64,000 nt of DNA. It comes from Devosia sp. YR412 (GTDB lineage: Bacteria > Pseudomonadota > Alphaproteobacteria > Rhizobiales > Devosiaceae). The DNA lies in contig NZ_FOFL01000003.1 in NCBI RefSeq assembly GCF_900110945.1, forward strand, positions 351,001 to 415,000, given 5' to 3'. Below the pieces are notes generated by a model. The model was not told the DNA's origin and made no database searches. It saw nothing but the letters and a program-made list of their open reading frames with translations. The position numbers and the translations under genes were made by a program. How positions within the stretch are numbered: the first letter of the stretch is position 1; each line of letters begins with the position of its first letter. Shown here in pieces: positions 26,634 through 34,202 of this stretch.

Positions 26634-27617
26634 ATGACTGAGTACACCAATCTGCCCGACACCGAATATTCGGCACGGGAGCTGTTCGGTATCGACACCG
26701 ACATGAAGGTGATGGGCTATAAGGAAGCCAATTCGCACGTACCGCCGATGGATCCGGACTATCTGTTCGATCGCAACACGACGCTGGCCATTCTAGCCGG
26801 CTTCCAGTTCAACCGTCGCGTCATGGTGCAGGGCTATCACGGCACCGGCAAGTCGACGCATATCGAGCAGGTCGCGGCGCGCCTCAACTGGCCGCTGGTC
26901 CGCGTCAATCTCGACAGCCACGTCTCCCGCATCGATCTCGTCGGCAAGGACGCGATCGTGCTCAAGGACGGCAAGCAGATCACCGAATTCCGTGACGGCA
27001 TCCTGCCCTGGGCCGTGCAGAACAATGTTGCTCTGGTGTTCGACGAATATGACGCTGGCCGCCCGGACGTGATGTTCGTGATCCAGCGCGTGCTCGAAGT
27101 CGCGGGCCGCCTGACCCTGCTCGATCAGAACCGCGTCATTGTCCCCCATCCGGCCTTCCGTCTGTTCTCGACCACCAATACGATTGGTCTGGGCGATACG
27201 TCGGGCCTCTATCACGGCACCCAGCAGATCAATCAGGGCCAGATGGACCGCTGGTCGCTGGTGACGACGCTCAACTATCTGCCGCATGACAAGGAAGTCG
27301 GCATCGTCCTGGCCAAGAACAAGGCCTATGGCGAGACCGAGAAGGGCAAGAAGCTCATCTCCAACATGGTGCGCCTCGCCGACCTGACCCGTCAGGCCTT
27401 CATCAATGGCGATCTGTCGACCGTCATGTCGCCCCGCGCCGTGATCACATGGGCCGAGAATGCCACGATCTTTGGTGGCGATGTCGGCTTTGCCTTCCGC
27501 CTGACCTTCCTCAACAAGTGCGACGAACTCGAACGCCCCGTGGTGGCCGAATTCTACCAGCGCGTGTTCGGCGAAGACCTGCCGGAAAGCTCGGCGAACC
27601 TCGCCGTCACGGCCTAA
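26634..27617 (+). CDS. cobS: Cobaltochelatase subunit CobS (AAA+ ATPase)
   Basis: A 327-residue MoxR-type AAA+ ATPase. Walker [11 protein letters not shown] is at about 66-75, Walker [14 protein letters not shown] follows, and the family-specific [20 protein letters not shown] segment identifies CobS. With CobT it forms a ring that drives cobalt insertion by CobN in aerobic cobalamin synthesis. cobT follows after a 132-bp gap. No cobN or other cob gene is in the window. Confidence 0.96.
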   Translation: MTEYTNLPDTEYSARELFGIDTDMKVMGYKEANSHVPPMDPDYLFDRNTTLAILAGFQFNRRVMVQGYHGTGKSTHIEQVAARLNWPLVRVNLDSHVSRIDLVGKDAIVLKDGKQITEFRDGILPWAVQNNVALVFDEYDAGRPDVMFVIQRVLEVAGRLTLLDQNRVIVPHPAFRLFSTTNTIGLGDTSGLYHGTQQINQGQMDRWSLVTTLNYLPHDKEVGIVLAKNKAYGETEKGKKLISNMVRLADLTRQAFINGDLSTVMSPRAVITWAENATIFGGDVGFAFRLTFLNKCDELERPVVAEFYQRVFGEDLPESSANLAVTA

Positions 27618-27665
27618 GTCGCGACGTCCCTGCCGTCTGGCAGGGCACCGAGCGCGCCACAACTT

Positions 27666-27716
27666 CACCTCTCCCCGCGTGGGAGAGGTCGGCCCAAAGG
27701 GCCGGGTGAGGGGGCC
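27666..27716. repeat. Family B-like repeat in the cobS-cobT gap
   Basis: CACCTCTCCCCGCGTGGGAG then AGGTCGGCCCAAAGGGCCGG and GTGAGGGGG: two nested hairpins (CTCTCCC/GGGAGAG and GGCCC/GGGCC) within a frame of CACCT/AGGTG type. It could limit read-through from cobS into cobT. Confidence 0.65.
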
Positions 27717-27749
27717 TTCCTTCCCGGTCACACAGTGAACCGGTAGACC

Positions 27750-29636
27750 ATGGCACAACCTCCGCGCAGCAAAGCCAATAAGCCCGACCAGACCCAGCTG
27801 TTCAAATCAGCCATGGGTGCGACGGTGCGCGCCATCGGCGGCAAGGCCGATCTCGAAGTCACCTTCACCGCCGACCGGCCGCTGCTGACCTCCGACAAGG
27901 CGCGCCTCGCCAATCTGCCCCGCCTGCCGACGCGGCGTGATATCGCCATTGCCCGCGGCCAGGGCGATGCCATGGCCATGCGCCTCGCCAGCCACGATCC
28001 CGATGCGCATCGCAAGCGCGCGCCGATGGACCCGATCGCCCGCGCCGCCTTCGATGCGCTGGAACAGGCCCGCGTCGAAGCCTTGGGCTGCGTGCGCATG
28101 CCCGGCATGGTCGGCAATATCGGGGAAATGCTGGAAGACCGGCTGTTCCGCGCCAATTTCGCCGAAGTCTCCGACAAGGGCGATGCCCCCATTGCCGAGG
28201 CCCTGGGCCTGCTGCTGCGCGAGAAACTTGCTGGCGTACCGGTGCCGCCCTCGGGCCATGCGCTGGTCGATCTGTGGCGCAAGGAGATCGAGGACAAGGG
28301 CGGCAAGTCGCTCGATGCGCTGCTGACCCGCTTCGAAAACCAGGATGAATTCTCCAAGGCCGCAAAGGCCCTGCTGCGCGACCTCAACCTGGTGCCCGAA
28401 AGCGAGCTGGAAGACCCGTCCGACAGCGACGAAGAGTCTGACGAGAACCAGGAACCCGATCAGGGTGACGCGTCCGACAAGGCGCCCGAACAGGGCGAAG
28501 GCGAGAACGACGCCGACCAGAGTCAGGATGACGAGCAGGCCGGCGAATCCGAAGAGACCGGCGATGTCGACGGCATCGAATCGGACATGGCCGATACCGA
28601 CGAGGACGCGGCCGCCGAAGCCGGCGAAGACGCGCCCATGCCGCCCCCGGCCAAGGACGGCGGCACGCAGCTCTCCAACCAGTTCAACTACAAGGTTTTT
28701 ACCCAGAAGTTCGACGAGATCGTCAAGGCGGCAGACCTCTGCCCGCCCGACGAGCTCGACCAGCTGCGTGCCCTGCTCGACAAGCAGCTGGAAAACCTTG
28801 CCGGTGCGGTCGCGCGCCTCGCCAACAAGCTGCAGCGCCGCCTGATGGCCAAGCAGAACCGCAGCTGGCAATTCGACCTCGAAGAGGGCCTGCTCGATAC
28901 GGCGCGCCTCACCCGCGTGGTCACCGATCCGATGCAGGCTCTGTCCTTCAAGGTCGAGAACGACACCGATTTCCGCGACACCATCGTCACGCTGCTGATC
29001 GATAATTCCGGCTCGATGCGCGGCCGGCCGATCACCATTGCGGCGATCTGCGGCGACATCCTCGCCCGCACGCTGGAGCGTTGCGGCGTCAAGGTCGAAA
29101 TCCTCGGTTTCACCACACGCGCCTGGAAGGGCGGCAAGAGCCGCGAAGCCTGGCTCGAAGCTGGCCGTCCGGCCAATCCCGGCCGCGTCAATGACGTGCG
29201 CCACATCATCTACAAGGCCGCCGACGAGCCGTGGCGCCATGCCCGCCGCAACCTGGGGCTGATGATGCGCGAAGGCCTGCTGAAAGAGAATATCGACGGC
29301 GAAGCGCTCGAATGGGCGCGCAAGCGTTTGATGGCCCGCCCGGAAGCCCGTCGCATCCTGATGGTGATTTCCGACGGCGCCCCGGTCGATGACTCGACCC
29401 AGAGCGTCAATGCCGGCAATTATCTCGAAGCCCATTTGCGCCAGGTGATCGAGGATATCGAGACCCGCTCGCCGATCCAGCTGGTGGCGGTCGGTATCGG
29501 CCATGACGTGACGCGCTATTATCGCCGCGCCGTAACCCTGCTCGATGCCGAGGAACTGGCCGGCGCGCTGACTGACGAACTGGCCGCGCTGTTCGACGAG
29601 GAAATGCCGGCCCAGACACGGCGGCGCGGCAGGTGA
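27750..29636 (+). CDS. cobT: Cobaltochelatase subunit CobT
   Basis: A 628-residue CobT. The N-terminal half matches CobT ([26 protein letters not shown]), followed by a very acidic, disordered stretch (about 215-305, rich in Asp, Glu, Gln and Ser) and a C-terminal VWA domain. The metal-site motif DNSGSM starts at about Asp 418. CobT partners CobS in the ATP-driven cobalt chelatase. The stop overlaps the start of the phytase-like gene, indicating coupling. Confidence 0.96.
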   Translation: MAQPPRSKANKPDQTQLFKSAMGATVRAIGGKADLEVTFTADRPLLTSDKARLANLPRLPTRRDIAIARGQGDAMAMRLASHDPDAHRKRAPMDPIARAAFDALEQARVEALGCVRMPGMVGNIGEMLEDRLFRANFAEVSDKGDAPIAEALGLLLREKLAGVPVPPSGHALVDLWRKEIEDKGGKSLDALLTRFENQDEFSKAAKALLRDLNLVPESELEDPSDSDEESDENQEPDQGDASDKAPEQGEGENDADQSQDDEQAGESEETGDVDGIESDMADTDEDAAAEAGEDAPMPPPAKDGGTQLSNQFNYKVFTQKFDEIVKAADLCPPDELDQLRALLDKQLENLAGAVARLANKLQRRLMAKQNRSWQFDLEEGLLDTARLTRVVTDPMQALSFKVENDTDFRDTIVTLLIDNSGSMRGRPITIAAICGDILARTLERCGVKVEILGFTTRAWKGGKSREAWLEAGRPANPGRVNDVRHIIYKAADEPWRHARRNLGLMMREGLLKENIDGEALEWARKRLMARPEARRILMVISDGAPVDDSTQSVNAGNYLEAHLRQVIEDIETRSPIQLVAVGIGHDVTRYYRRAVTLLDAEELAGALTDELAALFDEEMPAQTRRRGR

Positions 29637-30625
29637 TGAGGCGGCTCGCCGCCCTCATTCCCCTGCTCATGGCGGGTGTCATGCCCACCATTGCCGTCGA
29701 GGCCCTGGTGACGGCAACCCCGGTCACCAGCTTTGGCAATGCCGCCATCGGCCAGCAGGTCGATCGCATGGTGTTTCGAGGCGGCATTGCCATGACCAGC
29801 CCGGACGACACCTTTGGCGGCCTCTCCGGCCTCACCATGACCGGGCCGAACCATCAGGCGCTGTTCGTCACCGATCGCGGCAATTTCGTCACCGGGCACC
29901 TGCTCTATGACGATGCCAATGCGCTGTTCGGCTATATCGGCGTCACCGTAGAACCGATGCGCAATTCCAAGGGCGATGTGCTGCCGCGCCAATATGCCAA
30001 GGATGCGGAAAGCGTCGATACGATCTACCGCGCCGGCGAGCCGATCGGCGTGCGTGTCGGTTTCGAACACCTGACCCGCGTGGCCGATTACACCCTCACC
30101 AATGGCATTCCCGGCGGCGCCGCCCGCGAAGTGCCGATCCCCGACTGGCTGACCGACGCGCGCACCAATGAGACACTGGAATCAGTCTGCATCGCGCCCC
30201 CCGCCTCCCCGGTCGCCGGGTCGACGCTGCTGATCGCCGAGGAAATGCTCGACCAGGCCGACAACCACCGCGCCTATCTGCTCGGCCAGAACGACAAGGG
30301 CGAGCTCAGCTATCAGAACAGCCCGGTGGTCAATCCAACCGAATGCACCTTCCTGCCCAATGGCGACCTGCTGGTGCTGGAACGCGGCATCTCCATGCTG
30401 AGCTTCGTCATGAACCTCCGCCGCGTCCCGGCCGCAGAGGTTCGCGCCGGCAATCTGATGGTCGGCGAATTGCTGCTTACGGCCACCGGCGGCTCGATCG
30501 ACAATATGGAATCCCTGACGGTGCACACGGCGCCCGATGGCGAGCTGCGCGTGCTGATCGGCTCGGACAATAATTTCAATGATTGGCAGCGGTCACTGCT
30601 GCTGGAATTTGCGCTGGTGGATTGA
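29636..30625 (+). CDS. Esterase-like activity of phytase family protein, secreted
   Basis: A 329-residue exported protein. An N-terminal signal peptide ([20 protein letters not shown]) precedes a beta-propeller-type domain of the phytase-like/esterase-like family: GGLSGLTMTGPNHQALFVTDRG, ESVCIAPP, LLIAEE and a NMESLTVH...IGSDNNF end. The reaction is uncertain. It starts within the cobT stop (GTGATGAGG), either at the GTG 29633 or the ATG 29636. The coupling to cobT is conserved-looking but its meaning is unknown. Confidence 0.88.
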   Translation: MRRLAALIPLLMAGVMPTIAVEALVTATPVTSFGNAAIGQQVDRMVFRGGIAMTSPDDTFGGLSGLTMTGPNHQALFVTDRGNFVTGHLLYDDANALFGYIGVTVEPMRNSKGDVLPRQYAKDAESVDTIYRAGEPIGVRVGFEHLTRVADYTLTNGIPGGAAREVPIPDWLTDARTNETLESVCIAPPASPVAGSTLLIAEEMLDQADNHRAYLLGQNDKGELSYQNSPVVNPTECTFLPNGDLLVLERGISMLSFVMNLRRVPAAEVRAGNLMVGELLLTATGGSIDNMESLTVHTAPDGELRVLIGSDNNFNDWQRSLLLEFALVD

Positions 30626-30667
30626 GAGGGTGGCTGCTGGCAGCCTCATTCTCTCCACACCCGCGAT

Positions 30668-30793
30668 GTCACTCCGGCCTTGAGCCGGGGCCCATCTCAA
30701 GATCACGCCACAGCCGCAAGGTCGATCGAACGAGCCACCTAGCGGCAGACCAGAGATCTCAGGATGGATCCCGGCTCAAGGCCGGGATGACAC
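30668..30793. repeat. Family A two-armed palindromic element (copy 2)
   Basis: Left arm GTCACTCCGGCCTTGAGCC, right arm GGCTCAAGGCCGGGATGAC, with a core CAGCCGCAAGGTCGATCG facing CCACCTAGCGGC that can form its own hairpin. It lies between the converging phytase-like and queuosine-transporter genes. Confidence 0.85.
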
Positions 30794-30817
30794 CGACTTT
30801 TTGGTAAGGACGGTGGC

Positions 30818-31504
30818 TTAAGCCACAGCCCCAAGCGCCGGCAGCGGCCTGATCCGCCCCATCAGCGCCCGATACGGCGCGAGCAACAACAGTGCTGCCA
30901 GGAACTTCACCGAGAAATCGCCAGCCGCCAGTGAGATCCACAGCGGCACTTCGGGACCAATGCCCAAGAAAGGAGCCGGGAAGCCCAGCGAACCATCCGG
31001 CATCCCATACAGCGCATCGATCCCGGCAAACACTGGCGCAAACGACAGGCTGAAGAAAATCGCCGTGTCGATGATCGAGCCAAACAGCGAGCCGAGCAGC
31101 GGCGCCACATACCAGGCCCTGTTGGCACGCAGGCGCGAGAAGATCGAAATATCCAGCAATTGCCCGACGATGAAGGCCGAAGCCGAAGCCGTCGCAATAC
31201 GCTGGGTGGTGGCTGCCGCGCCGCCGGCATTCCAGGGCAGCGGATGGTAGCTCAGATAAAACGACAGCCCGAGGCCGACGACAAAGCCGGCCAGCGCCAC
31301 GATGCGCGCGCGCTGGGCGCCGTCGTAGCGGTTGGTCAGGTCGGTGATAAGGAAGGCAAACGGGAAGGTGAAGGCGCCCCAGGTCAGCAGGTCGGCCAGG
31401 TTGACCGGGCCGAGCTGGACGGCGAAGGGGTAGAGCACCAGGATATTGGACGCGGCCACGACCACGACCATGGCGGCAACAGCCGCCAGGAAACGAGCAA
31501 GCAT
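30818..31504 (-). CDS. Queuosine precursor (preQ0/preQ1) transporter, VUT family
   Basis: A 228-residue inner-membrane protein with about six helices, matching the YhhQ/VUT family that imports queuosine precursors. Signature parts are LADLLTWGAFTFPFAFLITDLTNRYDG, QRIATASASAFIVGQLLDI and GSLFGSIIDTAIFF. The ATG at 31504 is chosen with GAGG upstream; an earlier TTG overlaps that site. It is downstream of rpmB on the same strand, beyond a strong terminator. No preQ1 riboswitch was recognised in the leader. Confidence 0.92.
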   Translation of the reverse strand: MLARFLAAVAAMVVVVAASNILVLYPFAVQLGPVNLADLLTWGAFTFPFAFLITDLTNRYDGAQRARIVALAGFVVGLGLSFYLSYHPLPWNAGGAAATTQRIATASASAFIVGQLLDISIFSRLRANRAWYVAPLLGSLFGSIIDTAIFFSLSFAPVFAGIDALYGMPDGSLGFPAPFLGIGPEVPLWISLAAGDFSVKFLAALLLLAPYRALMGRIRPLPALGAVA

Positions 31505-31581
31505 CAGAATGCACCTCAATGTAACCGCGAGCCAGCATCAGACCGGAGCGGAGGCAATCTAGGACGGGCAGGCATGCCCGT

Positions 31582-31619
31582 CAAAAAAACAAAACCGCGC
31601 GGAGTTGCCTCCACGCGGC
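31582..31619 (-). terminator. rpmB terminator
   Basis: On the minus strand CCGCGTGGAG-GCAA-CTCCGCGCGG is followed by TTTTGTTTTTTT, about 25 bases after the rpmB stop. A second hairpin (GACGGGCA-GGCA-TGCCCGTC, 31563-31582) lies right behind it. Confidence 0.9.
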
Positions 31620-31642
31620 TTAAAATTCTGTCGGCCGATCGC

Positions 31643-31927
31643 TTAGGCAGCGAGGGCGGCACGAATTTCCTTCTTGATGCCCTGGGCCAGCGTCGACAGC
31701 GTGTCGTCGCTCTGCTTGAGCAGGAAGGCGTCGAGGCCACCGCGGTGTTCAACGGTGCGCAGCGCAGCAGCCGAAATGCGGAACTTGATGCCGCGGTTCA
31801 GCGCGTCCGAGATCAGGGTGACATTCACCAAGTTCGGGAGAAAGCGGCGGCGGGTACGGTTGAGGGCGTGGGAGACGTTGTTGCCAACCATCACACCCTT
31901 GCCAGTCAGTTCACAGCGACGTGCCAT
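31643..31927 (-). CDS. rpmB: 50S ribosomal protein L28
   Basis: A 94-residue L28: [20 protein letters not shown] followed by [15 protein letters not shown] and [15 protein letters not shown]. It starts with ATG after TAGGATATC. It has its own promoter and terminator. No paired L33 gene is adjacent, as is usual in this group. Confidence 0.97.
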   Translation of the reverse strand: MARRCELTGKGVMVGNNVSHALNRTRRRFLPNLVNVTLISDALNRGIKFRISAAALRTVEHRGGLDAFLLKQSDDTLSTLAQGIKKEIRAALAA

Positions 31928-32008
31928 TTGAAGATATCCTATTTGTGTAAAGGTCCTGCGTGGCGGAGAAGTCCGCGACGGGCCTCGATTGTTGTGAAAT
32001 CTGGCGGT

Positions 32009-32037
32009 TCCTTAGAGAAAACGGGGGGCGGCGTCAA
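32009..32037 (-). promoter_or_regulatory. Candidate rpmB promoter
   Basis: On the minus strand TTGACG (32032-32037), a 17-base spacer and TAAGGA (32009-32014), about 80 bases upstream of rpmB. Good -35 and spacing, fair -10. Confidence 0.55.
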
Positions 32038-32137
32038 GGCAAAGCGCCCTCAAAGCCCCGCGAGCGCCTTGCGGGAACCACAAGTGGCAGGCAGTTTTGA
32101 CCGACATGCTGATTCGCGCACACGAGATATCTGGCCC

Positions 32138-32917
32138 TTGATCCCGCTCCGTCTTGCATCCCTCGTTCCGCTGGCCGCCCTAATGAGCCTGCCCCTCCAG
32201 GCCGCCGAGGTCGATGCCACGGCCAATTACGTGCTGACGCTGGGCGGCATCAATATCGCCACCATGGCGGTGGACCTCAAGGACGACGGCAGCCGCTATA
32301 GTCTCGATCTCTCCGCCAATGTCGCCGGCCTCGGCGCCGTGGTGTCGAGCGGTACGGCCACGGCCAGTTCAACCGGGCGTTCCGGCAGCGTACTGCAGGC
32401 CGAGGAATTCGACCTCCAGACCAAGGCCAATGGCGAGACCTTCACCATCGACGTCTCCTTTGCCGGTGGCAATGTCTCGGCCTTCAAGGTCGATCCGCCG
32501 ATCATCGACAATTACGACCGCATTCCGCTCGAGCGCAGCCATCTGACCGGCGTCAGCGATTTCCTCTCGGCCTTCGTGCTCAAGGGCGACGGCCTCGACA
32601 AGAGCCTCTGCCAGCGCGAAACCCATGTCTTCACCGGCGTCGAGCGCTTCAATATCGAAATGGCCTATGCCGGCGATGACGAGGCCACCTCGCCCCGCAC
32701 CGGCTACCAGGGCCCGGTCGTGCTCTGCACGGTGAACTACAATCCGGTCTCGGGCCATTTCACCAGCTCCGACATCACCAATTACATGGCCGACAGCGAC
32801 CGCATCATCATCTGGTACGCGCCGCTCGCCGAAACCGGCTTCTACATCCCCTACCGCGTGCTGCTCGGCACCAATATGGGCGATCTGTCGATGGTGCTGA
32901 CCAGCCTGCGGAACTGA
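32138..32917 (+). CDS. DUF3108 domain-containing exported protein
   Basis: A 259-residue periplasmic protein. The TTG at 32138 gives a clean signal peptide (IPLRLASLVPLAALMSLPLQAAE); no ATG or GTG fits. The mature part is beta-rich and matches the DUF3108 pattern: YVLTLGGINIATMAVDLKDDG, a middle with DRIPLERSHLTGVSDFLSAF and the end IIIWYAPLAETGFYIPYRV. DUF3108 proteins are thought to act in the envelope but are uncharacterised. It diverges from rpmB, an order seen in related genomes. Confidence 0.85.
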   Translation: MIPLRLASLVPLAALMSLPLQAAEVDATANYVLTLGGINIATMAVDLKDDGSRYSLDLSANVAGLGAVVSSGTATASSTGRSGSVLQAEEFDLQTKANGETFTIDVSFAGGNVSAFKVDPPIIDNYDRIPLERSHLTGVSDFLSAFVLKGDGLDKSLCQRETHVFTGVERFNIEMAYAGDDEATSPRTGYQGPVVLCTVNYNPVSGHFTSSDITNYMADSDRIIIWYAPLAETGFYIPYRVLLGTNMGDLSMVLTSLRN

Positions 32918-32986
32918 GGGGCTTCTTAAGAGCGCCCTACCCAACCTTCCCATTCACCAGCCGGATTCCTCCCCCTTTTCAGGGGC

Positions 32987-33207
32987 TTCGATCCGGCCGG
33001 AGGCAAAATAACGCCAGCGGCGTGATTTTAGGGGAGAAGGCCGTGAGGGCTGTGCCCGAACGGAATGGCTAGATGGAGTATTCTTGCTTTCTACCTTCAC
33101 TGGGGCCCTGAGCAGTGGGCACCGGCGTGCCATTCGGCCATAGGCCTCATGGCTTCTCCCCTAAATTCGCTCCACTGGAGCGAATTTGCCTTCGGCCGGG
33201 TCGAAGT
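32987..33207. repeat. Family C long inverted repeat (copy 2)
   Basis: The outer arms CTTCGATCCGGCCGGAGGCA (left) and TGCCTTCGGCCGGGTCGAAG (right) are inverted copies. Inside them lie AAAATAACGCC-AGC-GGCGTGATTTT (33005-33029), a GGGGAGAAGGCCGTGAGGGC block whose inverted partner ends at 33162, and the perfect hairpin AAATTCGCTCC-ACT-GGAGCGAATTT (33163-33187). The unit directly abuts a truncated family B repeat. Confidence 0.8.
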
Positions 33208-33618
33208 GTCCCATCCTGATACCGTCAAAGGCTTTTTTGACAATTTTGTCATGGCACACATCCAGATAGCGGGCGGTCAGGTGTTAACGCCGCCGAGCTG
33301 CCCAAAAATGTTCGCGCAATGGTCCGGTCAGATTCGACCGAAAAGCGCCGAAATTAATCCTCTGGTCATCAAAATGAAGCGGTTTGGCCTGTTTTGAGCC
33401 GCGCACCGGCCCGCAATCACCCGGCTAGTATCCCGCAGACCGCCAACCCACCGCCCCTAGCCGTGAACAAAGCCGCATTTGCGCCCTTCGCCCGATTCTA
33501 CCCCTGTTCGTTCCGGGTTTGACCTGATGGTTAATTGCGCGAATGGAACAGCGGGAAATCTGTCCCGGATCGGGAAAGGCAAAAAACTGATGTGCTCCTG
33601 ACGTCCCACACCCACGGT

Positions 33619-33748
33619 GTCACCCCGGACTTGAGCCGGGGCCCATCCTGAGATCATACCCAACGCCGCCAGATCGCGGTCCAAACTACCACCTTGCGGC
33701 CGTTGCTAAATATCGAGATGGATCCCGGCTCAAGGCCGGGATGACACC
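33619..33748. repeat. Family A two-armed palindromic element (copy 3)
   Basis: Left arm GTCACCCCGGACTTGAGCC, right arm GGCTCAAGGCCGGGATGAC. The core reads CTACCACCTTGCGGC, the inverse of the CCGCAAGGTGG found in most other copies, so the core half is retained in the opposite sense. Confidence 0.85.
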
Positions 33749-34083
33749 GTGGGTGGGATAGTTCTCGATGGAGGAAGGCCGTCCCATCCTGGCACGGTCA
33801 ATGCCCGCAATCCTCAATCTGAATCCACCCACCCCAGCAAAGCGGCCCCTCCTGTGATAAATCCACCAGAAATCTTTGCCAAACAGCAGTTTACCCGCTG
33901 TTCACAAACGCCCGATTCCCGGCCAAATTCATCCTTCAGCAATACAGTTGAACCGATTTCAACCCGTGCCCCGGCGCTTCGCCCTATTTCCCGCCGTCCT
34001 AGTGCTTATACTTAAGCTAGACTACCATCCATAGCCGCGAACAAAGCGGGATTCATTGGGTCGCGCCGATTCGGTGCCGTTTC

Positions 34084-34098
34084 GTTCCTATCCTGTTC
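34084..34098. promoter_or_regulatory. Possible LexA box upstream of the helicase
   Basis: GTTC-CTATCCT-GTTC fits the alphaproteobacterial LexA pattern GTTC-N7-GTTC. Such a match is expected about twice by chance in a window this size, so its position 100 bases before the helicase start is the main argument. TTAACCAT, a CtrA half-site-like sequence, follows at 34104-34111. Confidence 0.3.
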
Positions 34099-34202
34099 CT
34101 GATGTTAACCATGGTGATAAAAGCGTCACCTGTTCTGTCCTTTCTTGGGACAAGCTCCAGGACCTCTCGCAACCGGTGAAGACACAACCTACATTGCCGG
34201 CA

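Larger units (their letters stand above)
32918..34202. other. 1.3-kb gap without a recognisable gene, filled with repeats
   Basis: From left to right this gap holds a truncated family B unit (32960-32985), a long family C inverted repeat (32987-33207), a 75-bp segment (33458-33532) that recurs in diverged form at 34032-34108, a family A element (33619-33748) and an AT-richer stretch (33780-34020). Reading frames within it overlap repeat DNA and have no family resemblance. The promoter of the helicase gene is presumably at the right end. Confidence 0.6.

Noticed and set aside
31505..31642. preQ1 riboswitch ahead of the queuosine-precursor transporter
   Set aside because: No preQ1-I or preQ1-II consensus parts were found; only the rpmB terminator and one extra hairpin are present.
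33065..33397. A 110-residue plus-strand reading frame in the big gap
   Set aside because: It starts inside a family C inverted repeat, has no ribosome binding site and resembles no family; treated as chance.
33780..34020. AT-richer stretch in the helicase gap as a replication origin
   Set aside because: No clear DnaA box (TTATCCACA) or repeat array; no origin-linked genes nearby.
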